Notes: generated by a model from the sequence alone, not told the origin. 47,496 nucleotides of DNA from Microbacteriaceae bacterium (GCA_947443745.1 CANEXL010000004.1:1-47496), one strand, 5' to 3'. Counted from the first letter of the stretch, positions 36,733-45,993 are shown. A program made the numbers and translations.

Positions 36733-37992
36733 ATGTCCAGTCTCCCCGCACTTGCCCGCCGGCTTGGTACAACGGACGCCATTGTTATTGGGATGGGGTC
36801 GATGATTGGTGCCGGCATCTTCACCGTGTTCGCTCCCGCTGCCGCCTCGGCCGGCGCGGGGCTATTGATTGGGCTCGCGATTGCGGCCGCCGTGGCATTC
36901 TGCAACGCGACATCATCGGCGCAATTGGCGGCGGAGTATCCGACATCCGGCGGAACGTACGTCTACGGACGCGAACGTCTGGGGCAGTGGCCGGGCTTCT
37001 TCGCCGGGTGGAGCTTCGTCATTGGCAAGACGGCGAGTGGCGCGGCGATGGCGCTGACCTTCGCTGCCTATGCGGCCCCGGCTGGCTGGCAGAAGCCGGT
37101 TGCTGTTGCGGCGATTCTGGCGCTGGCCACCGTCAACTATTTCGGCGTCACCCGAACGGCTACCCTGACACGCATCATCGTGGCGGTCGTTCTGGTGGTG
37201 CTGGCGCTCGTTATTTTTGCAGGTCTCAACTCTTCGACGAGCCTCACGACGGACCCGACGACCAGCCTCACAGCGGGACTTTTTGATCACGGTTGGTACG
37301 GAATCCTGCAATCGGCGGGACTCCTCTTCTTTGCCTTTGCGGGGTACGCCCGCATTGCGACCATGGGCGAAGAAGTTCGCAACCCGGCACGCACCATTCC
37401 CCGGGCCATCCTGATTGCTCTAACGGTGACCCTAGTTCTCTATGCGCTCATCGCCGTTGTGGCGTTGCTTACTGTCGGGCCCGACCGACTCGCGTCATCC
37501 GTCGCGCCGCTCGTGGACGTCGTTTCGTTATCCAACGTGACGTGGGCGACGCCGCTCGTGCGGATCGGGGCAGCGGTGGCTGCACTCGGTGCTCTGCTGG
37601 GCCTCGTCGCTGGTGTGGGACGAACGTCCTTGGCGATGGCGCGCAACCGGGACTTTCCGAATTGGTTGGCGGCCGTGCATCCGGTACACAAAGTGCCCCA
37701 TCATGCCGAGATTGCGCTCGCGGTCGTTATGAGCGTTCTCGTCTGCACGGTTGACCTTCGCTCTGCCATTGGCTTTTCGTCGTTTGGCGTTCTTCTCTAT
37801 TACGTGATTGCGAATGTTGCCGCGTTTACCCAGGGGAAAGGGCAACGGCGTTATCCCAAAGTCCTGCAAATTCTGGGGGCTGCGGGATGCCTGGTGCTCG
37901 TTGCCACGCTTCCCCCGACCTCCAGCCTCGTCGGCTTGATCGTGCTCGCCATCGGCATCGCGTACCGCCTGATCCGACTGCGGAACTCGTAG
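36733..37992 (+). CDS. APC-family amino acid permease
   Basis: Secondary transporter of about 419 residues and roughly 12 helices. The first helix carries the APC substrate motif GMGSMIGAGIF near residue 20, followed by TSGGTYVYGRERLGQWPGF near 72 and FAFAGYARIATMGEEVRNPARTIPRAI split near 200-226, all standard for the superfamily. I prefer the ATG at 36733 (AAAGG upstream) to the GTG one codon earlier. The protein is about 50 residues shorter than many APC members at the C-terminus. Substrate unknown. Confidence 0.88.
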   Translation: MSSLPALARRLGTTDAIVIGMGSMIGAGIFTVFAPAAASAGAGLLIGLAIAAAVAFCNATSSAQLAAEYPTSGGTYVYGRERLGQWPGFFAGWSFVIGKTASGAAMALTFAAYAAPAGWQKPVAVAAILALATVNYFGVTRTATLTRIIVAVVLVVLALVIFAGLNSSTSLTTDPTTSLTAGLFDHGWYGILQSAGLLFFAFAGYARIATMGEEVRNPARTIPRAILIALTVTLVLYALIAVVALLTVGPDRLASSVAPLVDVVSLSNVTWATPLVRIGAAVAALGALLGLVAGVGRTSLAMARNRDFPNWLAAVHPVHKVPHHAEIALAVVMSVLVCTVDLRSAIGFSSFGVLLYYVIANVAAFTQGKGQRRYPKVLQILGAAGCLVLVATLPPTSSLVGLIVLAIGIAYRLIRLRNS

Positions 37993-38026
37993 AATCATTT
38001 TTGTCAGAGAGGTGGGCGGTTCTGCG

Positions 38027-38788
38027 ATGACTGTTGTAGATATCAGCGGCTTGAGCGTCAGGTTCGGCACGCAACTCGCTGTTGACGGGGTTTCTTTTCA
38101 GATCAACCGCGGCGAGATTTTTGGATTGCTCGGCCCAAACGGTGCCGGAAAGACGACCACACTCAGCGCGATCGAAGGTTTGGTCACCCCATCCGCGGGA
38201 ACGGTGCGTGTCGATGGCCTCGACGTGCACGAGCATCCGCTGGAAGTGAAGGCACGGCTCGGCGTGCAGTTTCAGACCACTAGTTTTCAAGAAGAGCTGA
38301 AGATTGAACAGATTGCAAGCCTCTACGGCGGGCTCTACGGGGTTCGCCTCACACGCGAGCAGATTGTTGCCAGCCTGCGTGACATTGGTTTGCAAAGTGA
38401 ACTCGGCAAGCGGTTCAGGCAGCTATCCGGCGGGCAACAACAACGACTGGCGTTATTTATCGCCACGATTCATGATCCCCTACTCCTCCTGCTGGATGAG
38501 CCAACGGCCGGCCTTGACCCGCAATCGCGCCGGAGCCTCTGGAATCGCATCGAGAAACTTCGGGGAGCCAACAAGAGCATTTTGCTGACCACGCACTCCA
38601 TGGAGGAGGCGCAGGCAGTGTGTGATCGGGTCGCCATCATTGACCACGGAAAACTGCTGACCGTGGGAACGCCATCGGACCTCATCGCCGAGCATGCGAA
38701 GGATCCGCGGGTCGTCGCCGTCGCGCACGGTGCCGTCACACTCGAAGACGTGTTCATTGGACTGACGGGAAGTGAGATCCGTGACTGA
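38027..38788 (+). CDS. ABC-2-type exporter ATP-binding protein
   Basis: The 253-residue ATPase has Walker A GPNGAGKTT, signature RQLSGGQQQRLALFIA, Walker B LLLLLDEPTAGLDPQSRRSLW and the switch His in LTTHSMEEAQAVCDRVAII. It belongs to the DrrA/CcmA-like group that drives small-molecule export. The ATG at 38027 gives MTVVDISGLSVRFG, where family similarity starts; a GTG at 38012 is an alternative. It overlaps the permease gene. Confidence 0.9.
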   Translation: MTVVDISGLSVRFGTQLAVDGVSFQINRGEIFGLLGPNGAGKTTTLSAIEGLVTPSAGTVRVDGLDVHEHPLEVKARLGVQFQTTSFQEELKIEQIASLYGGLYGVRLTREQIVASLRDIGLQSELGKRFRQLSGGQQQRLALFIATIHDPLLLLLDEPTAGLDPQSRRSLWNRIEKLRGANKSILLTTHSMEEAQAVCDRVAIIDHGKLLTVGTPSDLIAEHAKDPRVVAVAHGAVTLEDVFIGLTGSEIRD

Positions 38789-39554
38789 ATCACGGGCTGA
38801 TTTCGCTCGGCCCCCGGTCGCCTTGGCCCTTGGCTCCCTGTTGAGGGCCGATTGGGCTGTTTTGCTGCGGAACAAGATTTCGACATTCGTCGGCGTCCTC
38901 CTGCCCATCGTTCTCATCATCGTGACGACCTTCGGAAAGGCGTCCACGAAGTTGGGGGGATCCGAGCAAATCGTCGGGCTTGCCCTGACGCTCGGCCTCA
39001 TCACCTCGTGCCTGCTGGGCTACAGCCTGGCAATTGCGCATGACCGTGAAACCGGGGGACTACAGCGCCTTCGCGTTACCCCCGTACCCACCTGGACCAT
39101 CATGGCCAGTCGACTCATTGTGCAGGTTGTGGCGAGCCTGCTCACATCCGTGCTCGTCGTCGTCATCGGCGTCATCGTGCACGGTCTCACCCTGGGAATC
39201 GGCACATACGTGCTCGTCATCGGCTCGGCCGTTGTTGGCTCCTTGATGTTCTTGGCTCTCGGACAGAGCCTCGTTGGCCTCGTGAAAACATCGAATGGGG
39301 TGAGCGCCATCGGCCGGCTTCTGTTCGTGATTCTGGTGTTGCTCGGTCTTCTCGGCGTAACGGGCGTTCTGGGTGACACCGTCAAAGCAATCGCGGGATA
39401 CTCCCCAGTGGGCGCTCTCATGACCCTTTTTATGGATGCCCTGACCCAGGTGGGCTGGAGCGGGCAAGACACCATCGCGCTGTTGACCTGCCTGGGCTAT
39501 ATCGTCGTTTTCGCCTTTATCGGCATTCGCTGGTTCCGCTGGGAATCCCGCTAG
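38781..39554 (+). CDS. ABC-2-type exporter permease
   Basis: Membrane partner of the preceding ATPase, about 257 residues with six hydrophobic helices. RADWAVLLRNKISTFVGVLLPIV near residue 23, EKTGGLQRLRVTP-like DRETGGLQRLRVTPVPTW near 87, and FLALGQSLVGLVKTSNGVSAIG near 155 match the ABC2_membrane family. GTG at 38781 overlaps the ATPase stop by 8 bases; a GTG at 38772 is an alternative. Substrate unknown; a drug or lipid exporter is typical. Confidence 0.87.
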   Translation: MTESRADFARPPVALALGSLLRADWAVLLRNKISTFVGVLLPIVLIIVTTFGKASTKLGGSEQIVGLALTLGLITSCLLGYSLAIAHDRETGGLQRLRVTPVPTWTIMASRLIVQVVASLLTSVLVVVIGVIVHGLTLGIGTYVLVIGSAVVGSLMFLALGQSLVGLVKTSNGVSAIGRLLFVILVLLGLLGVTGVLGDTVKAIAGYSPVGALMTLFMDALTQVGWSGQDTIALLTCLGYIVVFAFIGIRWFRWESR

Positions 39555-39572
39555 AAATTACGCTTTGTCCCT

Positions 39573-39740
39573 CTAGGACTCCCGGGACACATTTGGCTCG
39601 GAACCCGGGTGGCCGCCTTCGCGCTCCTCTTCCTCGGCCTCACGAACCTGCATGCGTGCGGCCTCAGACTTGGCCAGTTGAGCCTTCACCTTGATGGCGT
39701 CGCGCAGGTCATTCTCATTCGTGCGATTGTTCTTGACCAT
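39573..39740 (-). CDS. Small charged protein of unknown function (55 residues)
   Basis: A short frame on the minus strand that is easy to miss. The ATG at 39738-39740 is preceded by GAAGGA at a spacing of 6, which is as good a ribosome-binding site as any here. The product begins MVKNNRTNENDLRDAIKVKA, continues as a helix rich in Glu, Arg and Ala (QVREAEEEERE near residues 31-41) and ends in a Gly/Pro/Ser tail. It has no hydrophobic segment and no motif I recognise. It is convergent to the exporter permease and divergent to sufS. The composition looks like a genuine short helical protein rather than a shadow, and no other gene overlaps it. Confidence 0.6.
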   Translation of the reverse strand: MVKNNRTNENDLRDAIKVKAQLAKSEAARMQVREAEEEEREGGHPGSEPNVSRES

Positions 39741-39934
39741 GGTGGTTCCTTCCCCCTGAAGTTGATTCCTGTTTCTAACCTAATCCTGTGGTGGCTGGAG
39801 GGGAAGAGGCACTGCGCCACGAGCGAAATAGCGGAATCCTGGATGACGCAAAGGGCACGAAAAGGGTCGGGTCTGGCAAACTGGGAAGGCGGTCGGCGAA
39901 TGATGTCTCCCTCCGCAGAAGGCAGCAACACTTT

Positions 39935-41233
39935 ATGACCCCCACACGCTCTTCCCTCGGTCCGCTGTCGTCGACAGACATTCAGGCAATTCGCTCCGAT
40001 TTCCCGCTTCTGAGCAGCGATGCCATGTCGTCTGTCGCCTATCTTGATTCGGCGGCCACGGCTCAACGCCCCCAGCAGGTTCTCAACGCCGAACGGCAGT
40101 ATCTCGAAACGATCAATGCCTCCGCCCACCGCAGTGCTCACTGGCTGGCCGGGGAATCGACCATGGCCTTTGAGGATGCGCGGGAGACGGTCGCCCGATT
40201 CTTTGGTGTTGAGGCTGAAGAAATTGCGTGGCAGGCGGGTGCCACGGATGCCCTGAATACGATCGCCGGCGGGTTTGCGCTGGCGAGCGAGGCGTGGGCG
40301 AGCGCCGACTCCGACATCTTCCGTTTGGCTCCGGGTGACGAGATTCTGATCACCGAGGCCGAGCACCACGCAAACCTCGTTCCGTGGCAGCAACTGGCGC
40401 TGCGAACGGGAGCGACTCTGAAGTGGGTTGCCATCAATGAAAACGGAACCTATTCCGTCGACGACGTGCGCGCGGCCCTCACTCCCCGAACGCGTGTCTT
40501 CGCTTTTACGCACATCTCCAATGTCACGGGCTTCGTGGCACCGGTCGAGGAACTCGTCGCGCTGGCGCATTCCGTCGGTGCTTTGGTCGTCCTGGATGCC
40601 TGCCAATCTGCGCCTCATCGCCCCCTCAACTTTCGCGAACTGGACGTAGACTTCGCGGTCCTCTCGGCCCACAAAATGCTTGGTCCCACGGGGGTCGGAG
40701 TCTTGTTTGGTAAAGAGCAACTGCTCAAGCGGCTCCCTCCGGCCAAAACGGGCGGCTCCATGATCTCTTTGGTCTCCATGCAGGAGTCAACGTTCCTGCC
40801 ACCGCCCCAACGTTTTGAGGCCGGAACCCAACCCATTTCGCAGGTTGTCGCGTTCGCCGAGGCCATTCGCTACCTCGAGGGCGTGGGGATGGATCGCATT
40901 GAGTCTCACGAGACGGAGCTGGGGCAGCGATTGGCATCCGGAGTCAGTGTTATCTCGGGCGTTCGCCTCGTGGGTCCGCCCGCCGGAGAACACCGCGCGG
41001 GTTTAGTGAGTGTCGATGTGCAGGGCGTTCACGCTCACGATGTTGGCCAATTTCTGGATGCTCAAGGAATAGCCGTGCGCGTGGGGCACCATTGCACTCA
41101 GCCGCTGCATCGAGCTTTGGGGCTGGCCGCGACGGTTCGGGCGAGCACGTACCTGTACACAACGACCGACGAGGTCGACCACTTCATCGCCGAACTCGCG
41201 AACGTTCGGGCGTATTTTGGAGTCAAATCATGA
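39935..41233 (+). CDS. sufS: SufS-type cysteine desulfurase
   Basis: PLP enzyme that takes sulfur from cysteine for Fe-S cluster assembly, 432 residues from the ATG at 39935. The PLP lysine is in LSAHKMLGPTGVGVLFG, the conserved TEAEHHANLVPWQ lies upstream, ASAHRSAHWLAGEST follows the N-terminal YLDSAATAQRP, and the active Cys is in VRVGHHCTQPLHRALG. This is the group II (SufS) pattern. The stop overlaps the sufU start by 4 bases. No sufBCD genes are nearby, so the pair is split from the rest of the Suf machinery. Confidence 0.92.
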   Translation: MTPTRSSLGPLSSTDIQAIRSDFPLLSSDAMSSVAYLDSAATAQRPQQVLNAERQYLETINASAHRSAHWLAGESTMAFEDARETVARFFGVEAEEIAWQAGATDALNTIAGGFALASEAWASADSDIFRLAPGDEILITEAEHHANLVPWQQLALRTGATLKWVAINENGTYSVDDVRAALTPRTRVFAFTHISNVTGFVAPVEELVALAHSVGALVVLDACQSAPHRPLNFRELDVDFAVLSAHKMLGPTGVGVLFGKEQLLKRLPPAKTGGSMISLVSMQESTFLPPPQRFEAGTQPISQVVAFAEAIRYLEGVGMDRIESHETELGQRLASGVSVISGVRLVGPPAGEHRAGLVSVDVQGVHAHDVGQFLDAQGIAVRVGHHCTQPLHRALGLAATVRASTYLYTTTDEVDHFIAELANVRAYFGVKS

Positions 41234-41688
41234 GCGATCCCCTCGCCGGCCTTTATCAAGAACTGATTCTCGACCACTCGAAGCGGCGCGTGGGTGACGG
41301 CCCGATGGAGAACCCCGACGCCGAGAAATTTGAGCGCAACCCTTCCTGTGGTGACGAAATTACGGTGCGCATCCGGGTGAATGAGGCGGGCACGGGGCTC
41401 GATGCGCTCACCTGGGAAGGCACCGGCTGCAGCATCTCCATGGCCTCGGCCTCGGTGCTCTCTGAGCTCGTCGCTCACGAATCCTTCGAGGACATCACGC
41501 CCCGCATTGACGCGTTTCGCACGATGCTGCGGTCGCGCGGTGCCGATGCCGGTGACGAAGATCTTCTCGGGGACGGCATCGCCTTCGCGGGAGTGTCCAA
41601 ATATGTGATGCGCGTGAAGTGCGCCATGCTGTCGTGGGTTGCGCTGGAGGCGTGCCTAGAGGATATTGAGAAGCGAACGATCGGATAA
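41230..41688 (+). CDS. sufU: SufU-type zinc sulfurtransferase / scaffold-like protein
   Basis: The start at 41230 (MSDPLAGLYQELILDHSKRR) overlaps the sufS stop as ATGA; the longer open frame upstream lies inside sufS. The 152-residue protein keeps the three cysteines and Asp of SufU: ERNPSCGDEITVRI, EGTGCSISMASASVLSEL and VMRVKCAMLSW. SufU swaps its zinc ligand with the SufS cysteine and accepts persulfide sulfur. Confidence 0.93.
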   Translation: MSDPLAGLYQELILDHSKRRVGDGPMENPDAEKFERNPSCGDEITVRIRVNEAGTGLDALTWEGTGCSISMASASVLSELVAHESFEDITPRIDAFRTMLRSRGADAGDEDLLGDGIAFAGVSKYVMRVKCAMLSWVALEACLEDIEKRTIG

Positions 41689-41690
41689 CC

Positions 41691-43787
41691 ATGGCGACCG
41701 GATTCCCCGTTGTTGAGAAGAGCATTGCCGAGCTTCGTTTGGCTCTCGACGCGGGGGAGATCACGAGCGTCGAACTGGTAGCCCAGTATCTGAATCGCAT
41801 CGCCTTCTTCGATCGCCACGGCATCACGCTCAACGCCATCCCCATTCTCAGCCCCACGATATTTACCGAAGCCCGGGCCGCGGACGAGCGTCGAGCCGCT
41901 GGGAAATCGCTCGGCCCCCTCGATGGCATTCCGTACACGGCCAAGAACAGTTACAAGGCGAAGGGCCTGACGGTAGCGGCAGGCTCCCCGGCGTTCGCCG
42001 ATCTGGTGGCAACGGATGACGCCTTCACCATCGCGCAACTGCGTGCCGGCGGAGCCATTCTTTTGGGGCTCACCAACATGCCCCCTATGGCCAACGGAGG
42101 AATGCAGCGCGGGCTGTACGGTCGCGCCGAGAGCCCCTATAACGCCGACTTTTTGACGGCGGCCTTCGGCTCCGGATCCTCCAACGGCTCGGGCACCGCC
42201 ACCGCCTCGAGCTTTGCCGCCTTTGGATTGGGAGAAGAAACCTGGTCCTCGGGCCGCGCCCCCGCTTCCAACAATGGGCTCTGCGCGTACACACCCTCGC
42301 GTGGCATCATTTCGACCCGCGGCAACTGGCCTCTCGTGCCGACCATGGACGTGGTCGTTCCGCACACCCGCACCATGGACGACATGCTGGACGTGCTCGA
42401 TACCGTGGTCGCCGATGACCCCATCGTTCGGGGTAACTTTTGGCGGGTTCAGCCGTGGGTTTCGACCCCTCCCGCGTCAGAGCTTCGACCCGCGTCGTAC
42501 TCGCAGATAACGAATCCGGATGCCCTCCGCGGCAAACGCCTCGCCATTCCCCGCATGTACATCAACGGTGTTAAGGGGGTAGAAGGAACCGCCACCGCCG
42601 ATCTCATCGACACCCGCGCCTCCATCATGGCCCTGTGGGAGTCAGCCCGCGCCGACCTCGAGGCGCTCGGTGCCGAGGTTATCGAGACGGACTTTCCCGT
42701 CGTGACTAACTACGAGAGCCGTCCTAACGAGAACGGCCAAGGGGCTCAGAATCTCGCCGCCCGCGGCCTGGTGCCCGAGCACTTCGCCGATCACGAGCTC
42801 TGGGAGCTGTCAATGTGGGCCTGGCACGACTTTCTCGCTGCCAACAATGACCCGAATCTCAACGCTTTGGTGCAGGTCGACGGCGACAAGATCTTCCCCG
42901 TTCCCCTTGGGTCTCTGCCGGGGCGCTATGAGGATCACCTGCACCGCTTTGCGCCCGAAGACGTTCCGCTCGAGGAATATGTCGCGCGCGCCAAGCGGGA
43001 CGGAATCACCCGGTTGGAGGAGATTCCCGATATCGGCGAGGGCATCCGGGGCCTCGAAAAGGCCCGTCATCTTGACCTCGAACGGTGGATGGATGACCTG
43101 GGGCTCGACGCCGTGGTCTTTCCAGCTGTAGCGGATGTCGGCCCGGCTGACATGGACGTCAACCCCGCCTCGGCGGAACTCGGCTGGCGTAATGGCACGT
43201 GGGTGGCCAACGGAAATCTCGTGCCGCGGCACCTGGGAATCCCGACCGTCACGGCTCCCATGGGGGTTATGGCCGATATTGGAATGCCAGTCGGTCTCAC
43301 GTTTGCCGGGCGCGGGTACGACGACACAAACCTGCTCGCCTATGCGTGGGCCTTCGACCACCAGCGCAATCGCAGGATTGCCCCTCCGCGCACCCCGGAG
43401 CTTGAAGGCCCCCGGTGGGCCGCCCTTTCTGGTGGGGTGGCTCCGGAGGATGAACCTTCGGCGCTCGCTGAAACGACTACGCGTGCCGAGCTAGCCGCGG
43501 TAAACCTGACGATGACGATCACGTTGGGCGAGCCGGCGAACCGCATGATTCCCCTTCGGGTCGAGCTCGTAACGGATGCTGCTGAAGTGGCCGTCACGGT
43601 CAATGGCGTGCCGCTCAGGGGAGAAGCAACTCCCACAGGCTTCGTCGGTGACATGCTCGTTCCCGAGGCTGAGCACGCTCGCCTGCACAGCGAGTGGCGC
43701 GGCGGTTACGGCTCAATCGTGATCGCCCTTGCGCGATCCGCGGAGCACGACGTGGTCGGCCAGTTCGCCGTCGTTGGTGGAATTTAA
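41691..43787 (+). CDS. Amidase-signature family hydrolase with C-terminal extension
   Basis: Ser-cisSer-Lys amidohydrolase. Lys85 lies in PYTAKNSYKAKG, the Ser-rich loop is SGSSNGSGTATAS (near 161-173), and the nucleophile appears as Ser187 in GEETWSSGRAPAS, where most amidases read G-T-D-T-G-G-S. At 698 residues it is 150-200 longer than typical amidases; the last 100 or so residues form a beta-rich segment of unknown type. It lies 2 bases after sufU, so it is transcribed with the sulfur genes although no link is evident. Substrate unknown. Confidence 0.82.
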   Translation: MATGFPVVEKSIAELRLALDAGEITSVELVAQYLNRIAFFDRHGITLNAIPILSPTIFTEARAADERRAAGKSLGPLDGIPYTAKNSYKAKGLTVAAGSPAFADLVATDDAFTIAQLRAGGAILLGLTNMPPMANGGMQRGLYGRAESPYNADFLTAAFGSGSSNGSGTATASSFAAFGLGEETWSSGRAPASNNGLCAYTPSRGIISTRGNWPLVPTMDVVVPHTRTMDDMLDVLDTVVADDPIVRGNFWRVQPWVSTPPASELRPASYSQITNPDALRGKRLAIPRMYINGVKGVEGTATADLIDTRASIMALWESARADLEALGAEVIETDFPVVTNYESRPNENGQGAQNLAARGLVPEHFADHELWELSMWAWHDFLAANNDPNLNALVQVDGDKIFPVPLGSLPGRYEDHLHRFAPEDVPLEEYVARAKRDGITRLEEIPDIGEGIRGLEKARHLDLERWMDDLGLDAVVFPAVADVGPADMDVNPASAELGWRNGTWVANGNLVPRHLGIPTVTAPMGVMADIGMPVGLTFAGRGYDDTNLLAYAWAFDHQRNRRIAPPRTPELEGPRWAALSGGVAPEDEPSALAETTTRAELAAVNLTMTITLGEPANRMIPLRVELVTDAAEVAVTVNGVPLRGEATPTGFVGDMLVPEAEHARLHSEWRGGYGSIVIALARSAEHDVVGQFAVVGGI

Positions 43788-43810
43788 CGTTCTTACGCCC
43801 ACACCGAATA

Positions 43811-43838
43811 TGTACAAAAAAAAGAAGGAGTTGTACAA
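43811..43838. promoter_or_regulatory. Paired TGTACA sites before the RelB/Phd-like antitoxin
   Basis: TGTACA at 43811-43816 and the palindrome TTGTACAA at 43831-43838 flank the Shine-Dalgarno GAAGGAG, 8 bases before the ATG at 43846. Two evenly placed palindromes are usual for autoregulated antitoxin promoters. Confidence 0.4.
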
Positions 43839-43845
43839 TGAAGGC

Positions 43846-44094
43846 ATGGCGACAATAAGTATTAGTTCCGCACGCGAGACGCTCCCTGACGTGGTTAACC
43901 TCGCGCAAACCGAAGCTGTCTTTCTCGAGCGCTATGGAAAGCCCGCCGCCGTCTTGGTGAGCCCTGAGCAGTACAACAAGATGATGGATGCTCTCGAGGA
44001 CGCCGAAGACATTGCCGCTCTAGACGCGGCAATGGCGGAGGAAGGTCCCAACATTCCCTGGGCTCAGGTCAAAGCCGACCTCGGCTGGGTGTGA
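43846..44094 (+). CDS. Phd/YefM- or RelB-type antitoxin
   Basis: The 82-residue protein begins MATISISSARETLPDVVNLAQTEAVFLERYGKPAAVLVSPEQY (given here as one fold over residues 1-43, described by its ends), the Phd/YefM pattern of a strand, helix and K-P-A-A-V-L strand. The C-terminal half is acidic (ALEDAEDIAALDAAMAEEG) and should wrap the toxin. GTGA overlap with the toxin gene. An upstream frame to 43729 is discarded because family residues begin at this ATG. Confidence 0.85.
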   Translation: MATISISSARETLPDVVNLAQTEAVFLERYGKPAAVLVSPEQYNKMMDALEDAEDIAALDAAMAEEGPNIPWAQVKADLGWV

Positions 44095-44351
44095 GTTTTT
44101 ACCGGATAGAGCTTCGGCCCGCTGCCGCTCGAGCTCTGCGCAAGCTTGACCCATCCATTGAAACAAGGATTCAGGGAGCCATCACGCTTTTGGGCCGGGA
44201 TCCCAGACCCCCAAGTGCTCGGAAATTGCAGGGTCGCGAGGGCTTTCGTGTGCGCGTTGGTGACTATCGAATTATCTATCTGATTGAAGACGATATCTTG
44301 GTCGTTGTCGTGGTGACCCTCGGACATCGCCGAGAGGTTTACGATCACTAA
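44091..44351 (+). CDS. RelE/ParE-superfamily toxin
   Basis: An 86-residue basic protein with the RelE fold pattern: YRIELRPAAARALRKLDPSIETRI (residues 4-27), GREGFRVRVGDYRIIYLIEDD near 48-68 and the ending VVVVTLGHRREVYDH, with the terminal basic/His/Tyr cluster used for ribosome-dependent mRNA cleavage. GTG start overlaps the antitoxin stop. This is the third toxin-antitoxin module of the window. Confidence 0.88.
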   Translation: MSFYRIELRPAAARALRKLDPSIETRIQGAITLLGRDPRPPSARKLQGREGFRVRVGDYRIIYLIEDDILVVVVVTLGHRREVYDH

Positions 44352-44439
44352 GTCGCAATCTGGCGCAGTGGTTCGCTACAGTTTCACGAAGGCCTGAATG
44401 CGTGTGAGCTCAGGATGGGCGATAGCGAAGGATGGCGAC

Positions 44440-45960
44440 GTGGCGAGATACTCCCTCGTGGCTCGGGGGCTGAGAAACGCCGTCGAACAGACCCCGCAGC
44501 GGGATGCATTACTCACGATGGTCGATTCCTTCACATTCGCCGAGCTGGAGCCTCGCGTCGCCGGGCTCGCGCGACGACTCCTGAACGAGCTGGAGGTTGG
44601 CCCCGGAACCGCCACCCCCGTTTTGCCGATTCGCGTTGACCGTTCGACGGAGTCGGTCCTCGCCGTGATGGCGTGCGCCTATGCCGAGATTCCGTTTGTC
44701 TCCATTGAAGCGGCGACCCCGCCCGACCGCGTGGCGAAGCTGCTCGAGAGCATCGAATCGCCGCACTGTCTGCTCGATGCGGCAGCAGACTCGGCGTCGT
44801 TCGTGAGCGACGACATCCACATCCTGAGGCTTGGCGGTGAGGTGACATCCGGCGACATCATCGGGGAACCATTTCGGCTTGAGACGCCCGAACCGCCAGA
44901 CCTTGCCCTGATCATCCTGACGTCTGGCACAACGGGGGTTCCAAAGGGCGTGATGTATGACTGGCCCATGCTTCAGGAGTGGATGCCGCGGCGGCACTCG
45001 CACCCCGGCGGAGACTACGCGACAACCCGTAGCGGCGCCTTTTCGCCGCTGTCTTCAGCGGTCGGTGTGCTGAACGTTCTCGAGATTTTCGTGGGGTACA
45101 CCGTCATCACTCTCGATCCAACATCATCGACGATGGCGCATCTTGTGAGACGGCTTGCAGAGACGCAACCAACGAAACTGATTGTTACCGTGCAGCTCGC
45201 TCGACTCTTCAGCCAGTTCCCCAATCGCGAGAACGTTCGCCTCCCGACGGTGGTAGCCCTCAATGTCGGGGGCGAGGTGTGCCGCTATGAGTACGTGCAG
45301 CCTCTTGCCACGCTGTTCACGGGGAATCCGAATGTGTTGCACGGGCTGTCGTCCTCGGAGTCCCTCAGGCACGTCCAGTTCCGCTTTGACCTCAATGATG
45401 CCCCCACCACTGGTCAAATTCCTCTCGGCCGCCCCGACCCGACGGTCCGCGCGAGACTGGAGTCGCTCGAAGGGAATCCGGACCATTTTGAACTGTCGGT
45501 CGCGGGCACGCTCGCCCTGGGCTATTACGCCAACCCTGAGATGACAGAGTCAACCTTCAGCATCGATGATGAGGGAAATCGACGCTGGCGCACCGGGGAC
45601 ATCGTGAGCGTGACCGAGGATGGTTTGCTCATGCATGAAGGACGCATCGATGATCTGGTAAAGGTCAGTGGCCACCTCGTGTCTACGCTCGGGGTCGAGC
45701 GGGCGATTCAGTCGCTGCCGGGTGTTGTCATCGCGACCGTTTTGCTGAAGAAGGCCAGCGCGCGCACGTGGCTAGAAGCCCATGTGGAATTGGCTGCCGA
45801 TACACCACTCACCGCTGCTGAAGCCCGCGCTCAGCTAGAGGCTGTTTTGCCGCAATATATGATTCCCACCACATTCGTGCGGCACGCCGCAATGCCGGTG
45901 ACGGCTCGTGGAAAAGTCGATCGTGACGTGATGCGTTCGGCTCCGGGACTGCCCTGGTAA
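44440..45960 (+). CDS. Stand-alone adenylating enzyme 1 (AMP-binding / NRPS A-domain-like)
   Basis: ATP-dependent acid activation. I start at the GTG at 44440 (AAGGA upstream), which aligns with the start of its paralogue; a longer frame begins at 44398. The 506-residue protein has the A3 loop LTSGTTGVPKG (about 161-171), A5-like GLSSSE, A7 RRWRTGDIV, A8-like GRIDDLVKVSGH and the A10 lysine in ARGKVDRDVM (Lys492). In an alignment by eye with GrsA, the Asp that holds the alpha-amino group in amino-acid A domains (GrsA D235) is Ala in AFSPLSSAVG, so the substrate is likely not an alpha-amino acid. A carrier-protein gene follows at once, so it probably loads that carrier rather than CoA. Confidence 0.83.
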   Translation: MARYSLVARGLRNAVEQTPQRDALLTMVDSFTFAELEPRVAGLARRLLNELEVGPGTATPVLPIRVDRSTESVLAVMACAYAEIPFVSIEAATPPDRVAKLLESIESPHCLLDAAADSASFVSDDIHILRLGGEVTSGDIIGEPFRLETPEPPDLALIILTSGTTGVPKGVMYDWPMLQEWMPRRHSHPGGDYATTRSGAFSPLSSAVGVLNVLEIFVGYTVITLDPTSSTMAHLVRRLAETQPTKLIVTVQLARLFSQFPNRENVRLPTVVALNVGGEVCRYEYVQPLATLFTGNPNVLHGLSSSESLRHVQFRFDLNDAPTTGQIPLGRPDPTVRARLESLEGNPDHFELSVAGTLALGYYANPEMTESTFSIDDEGNRRWRTGDIVSVTEDGLLMHEGRIDDLVKVSGHLVSTLGVERAIQSLPGVVIATVLLKKASARTWLEAHVELAADTPLTAAEARAQLEAVLPQYMIPTTFVRHAAMPVTARGKVDRDVMRSAPGLPW

Positions 45961-45993
45961 TCGAAACTATTTCTGTTGTATATTGGTCTCACC

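Noticed and set aside
39566..39589. TGTCCC...GGGACA hairpin after the ABC-2 permease as a terminator
   Set aside because: Only six pairs, a 12-base loop and no T tract on either strand; it also lies in the small protein's coding end.
43838..43858. Six-residue frame MKAWRQ overlapping the antitoxin start as a leader peptide
   Set aside because: It has the better Shine-Dalgarno spacing, but it is so short that chance is likely; the antitoxin could be read by re-initiation or from the same site.
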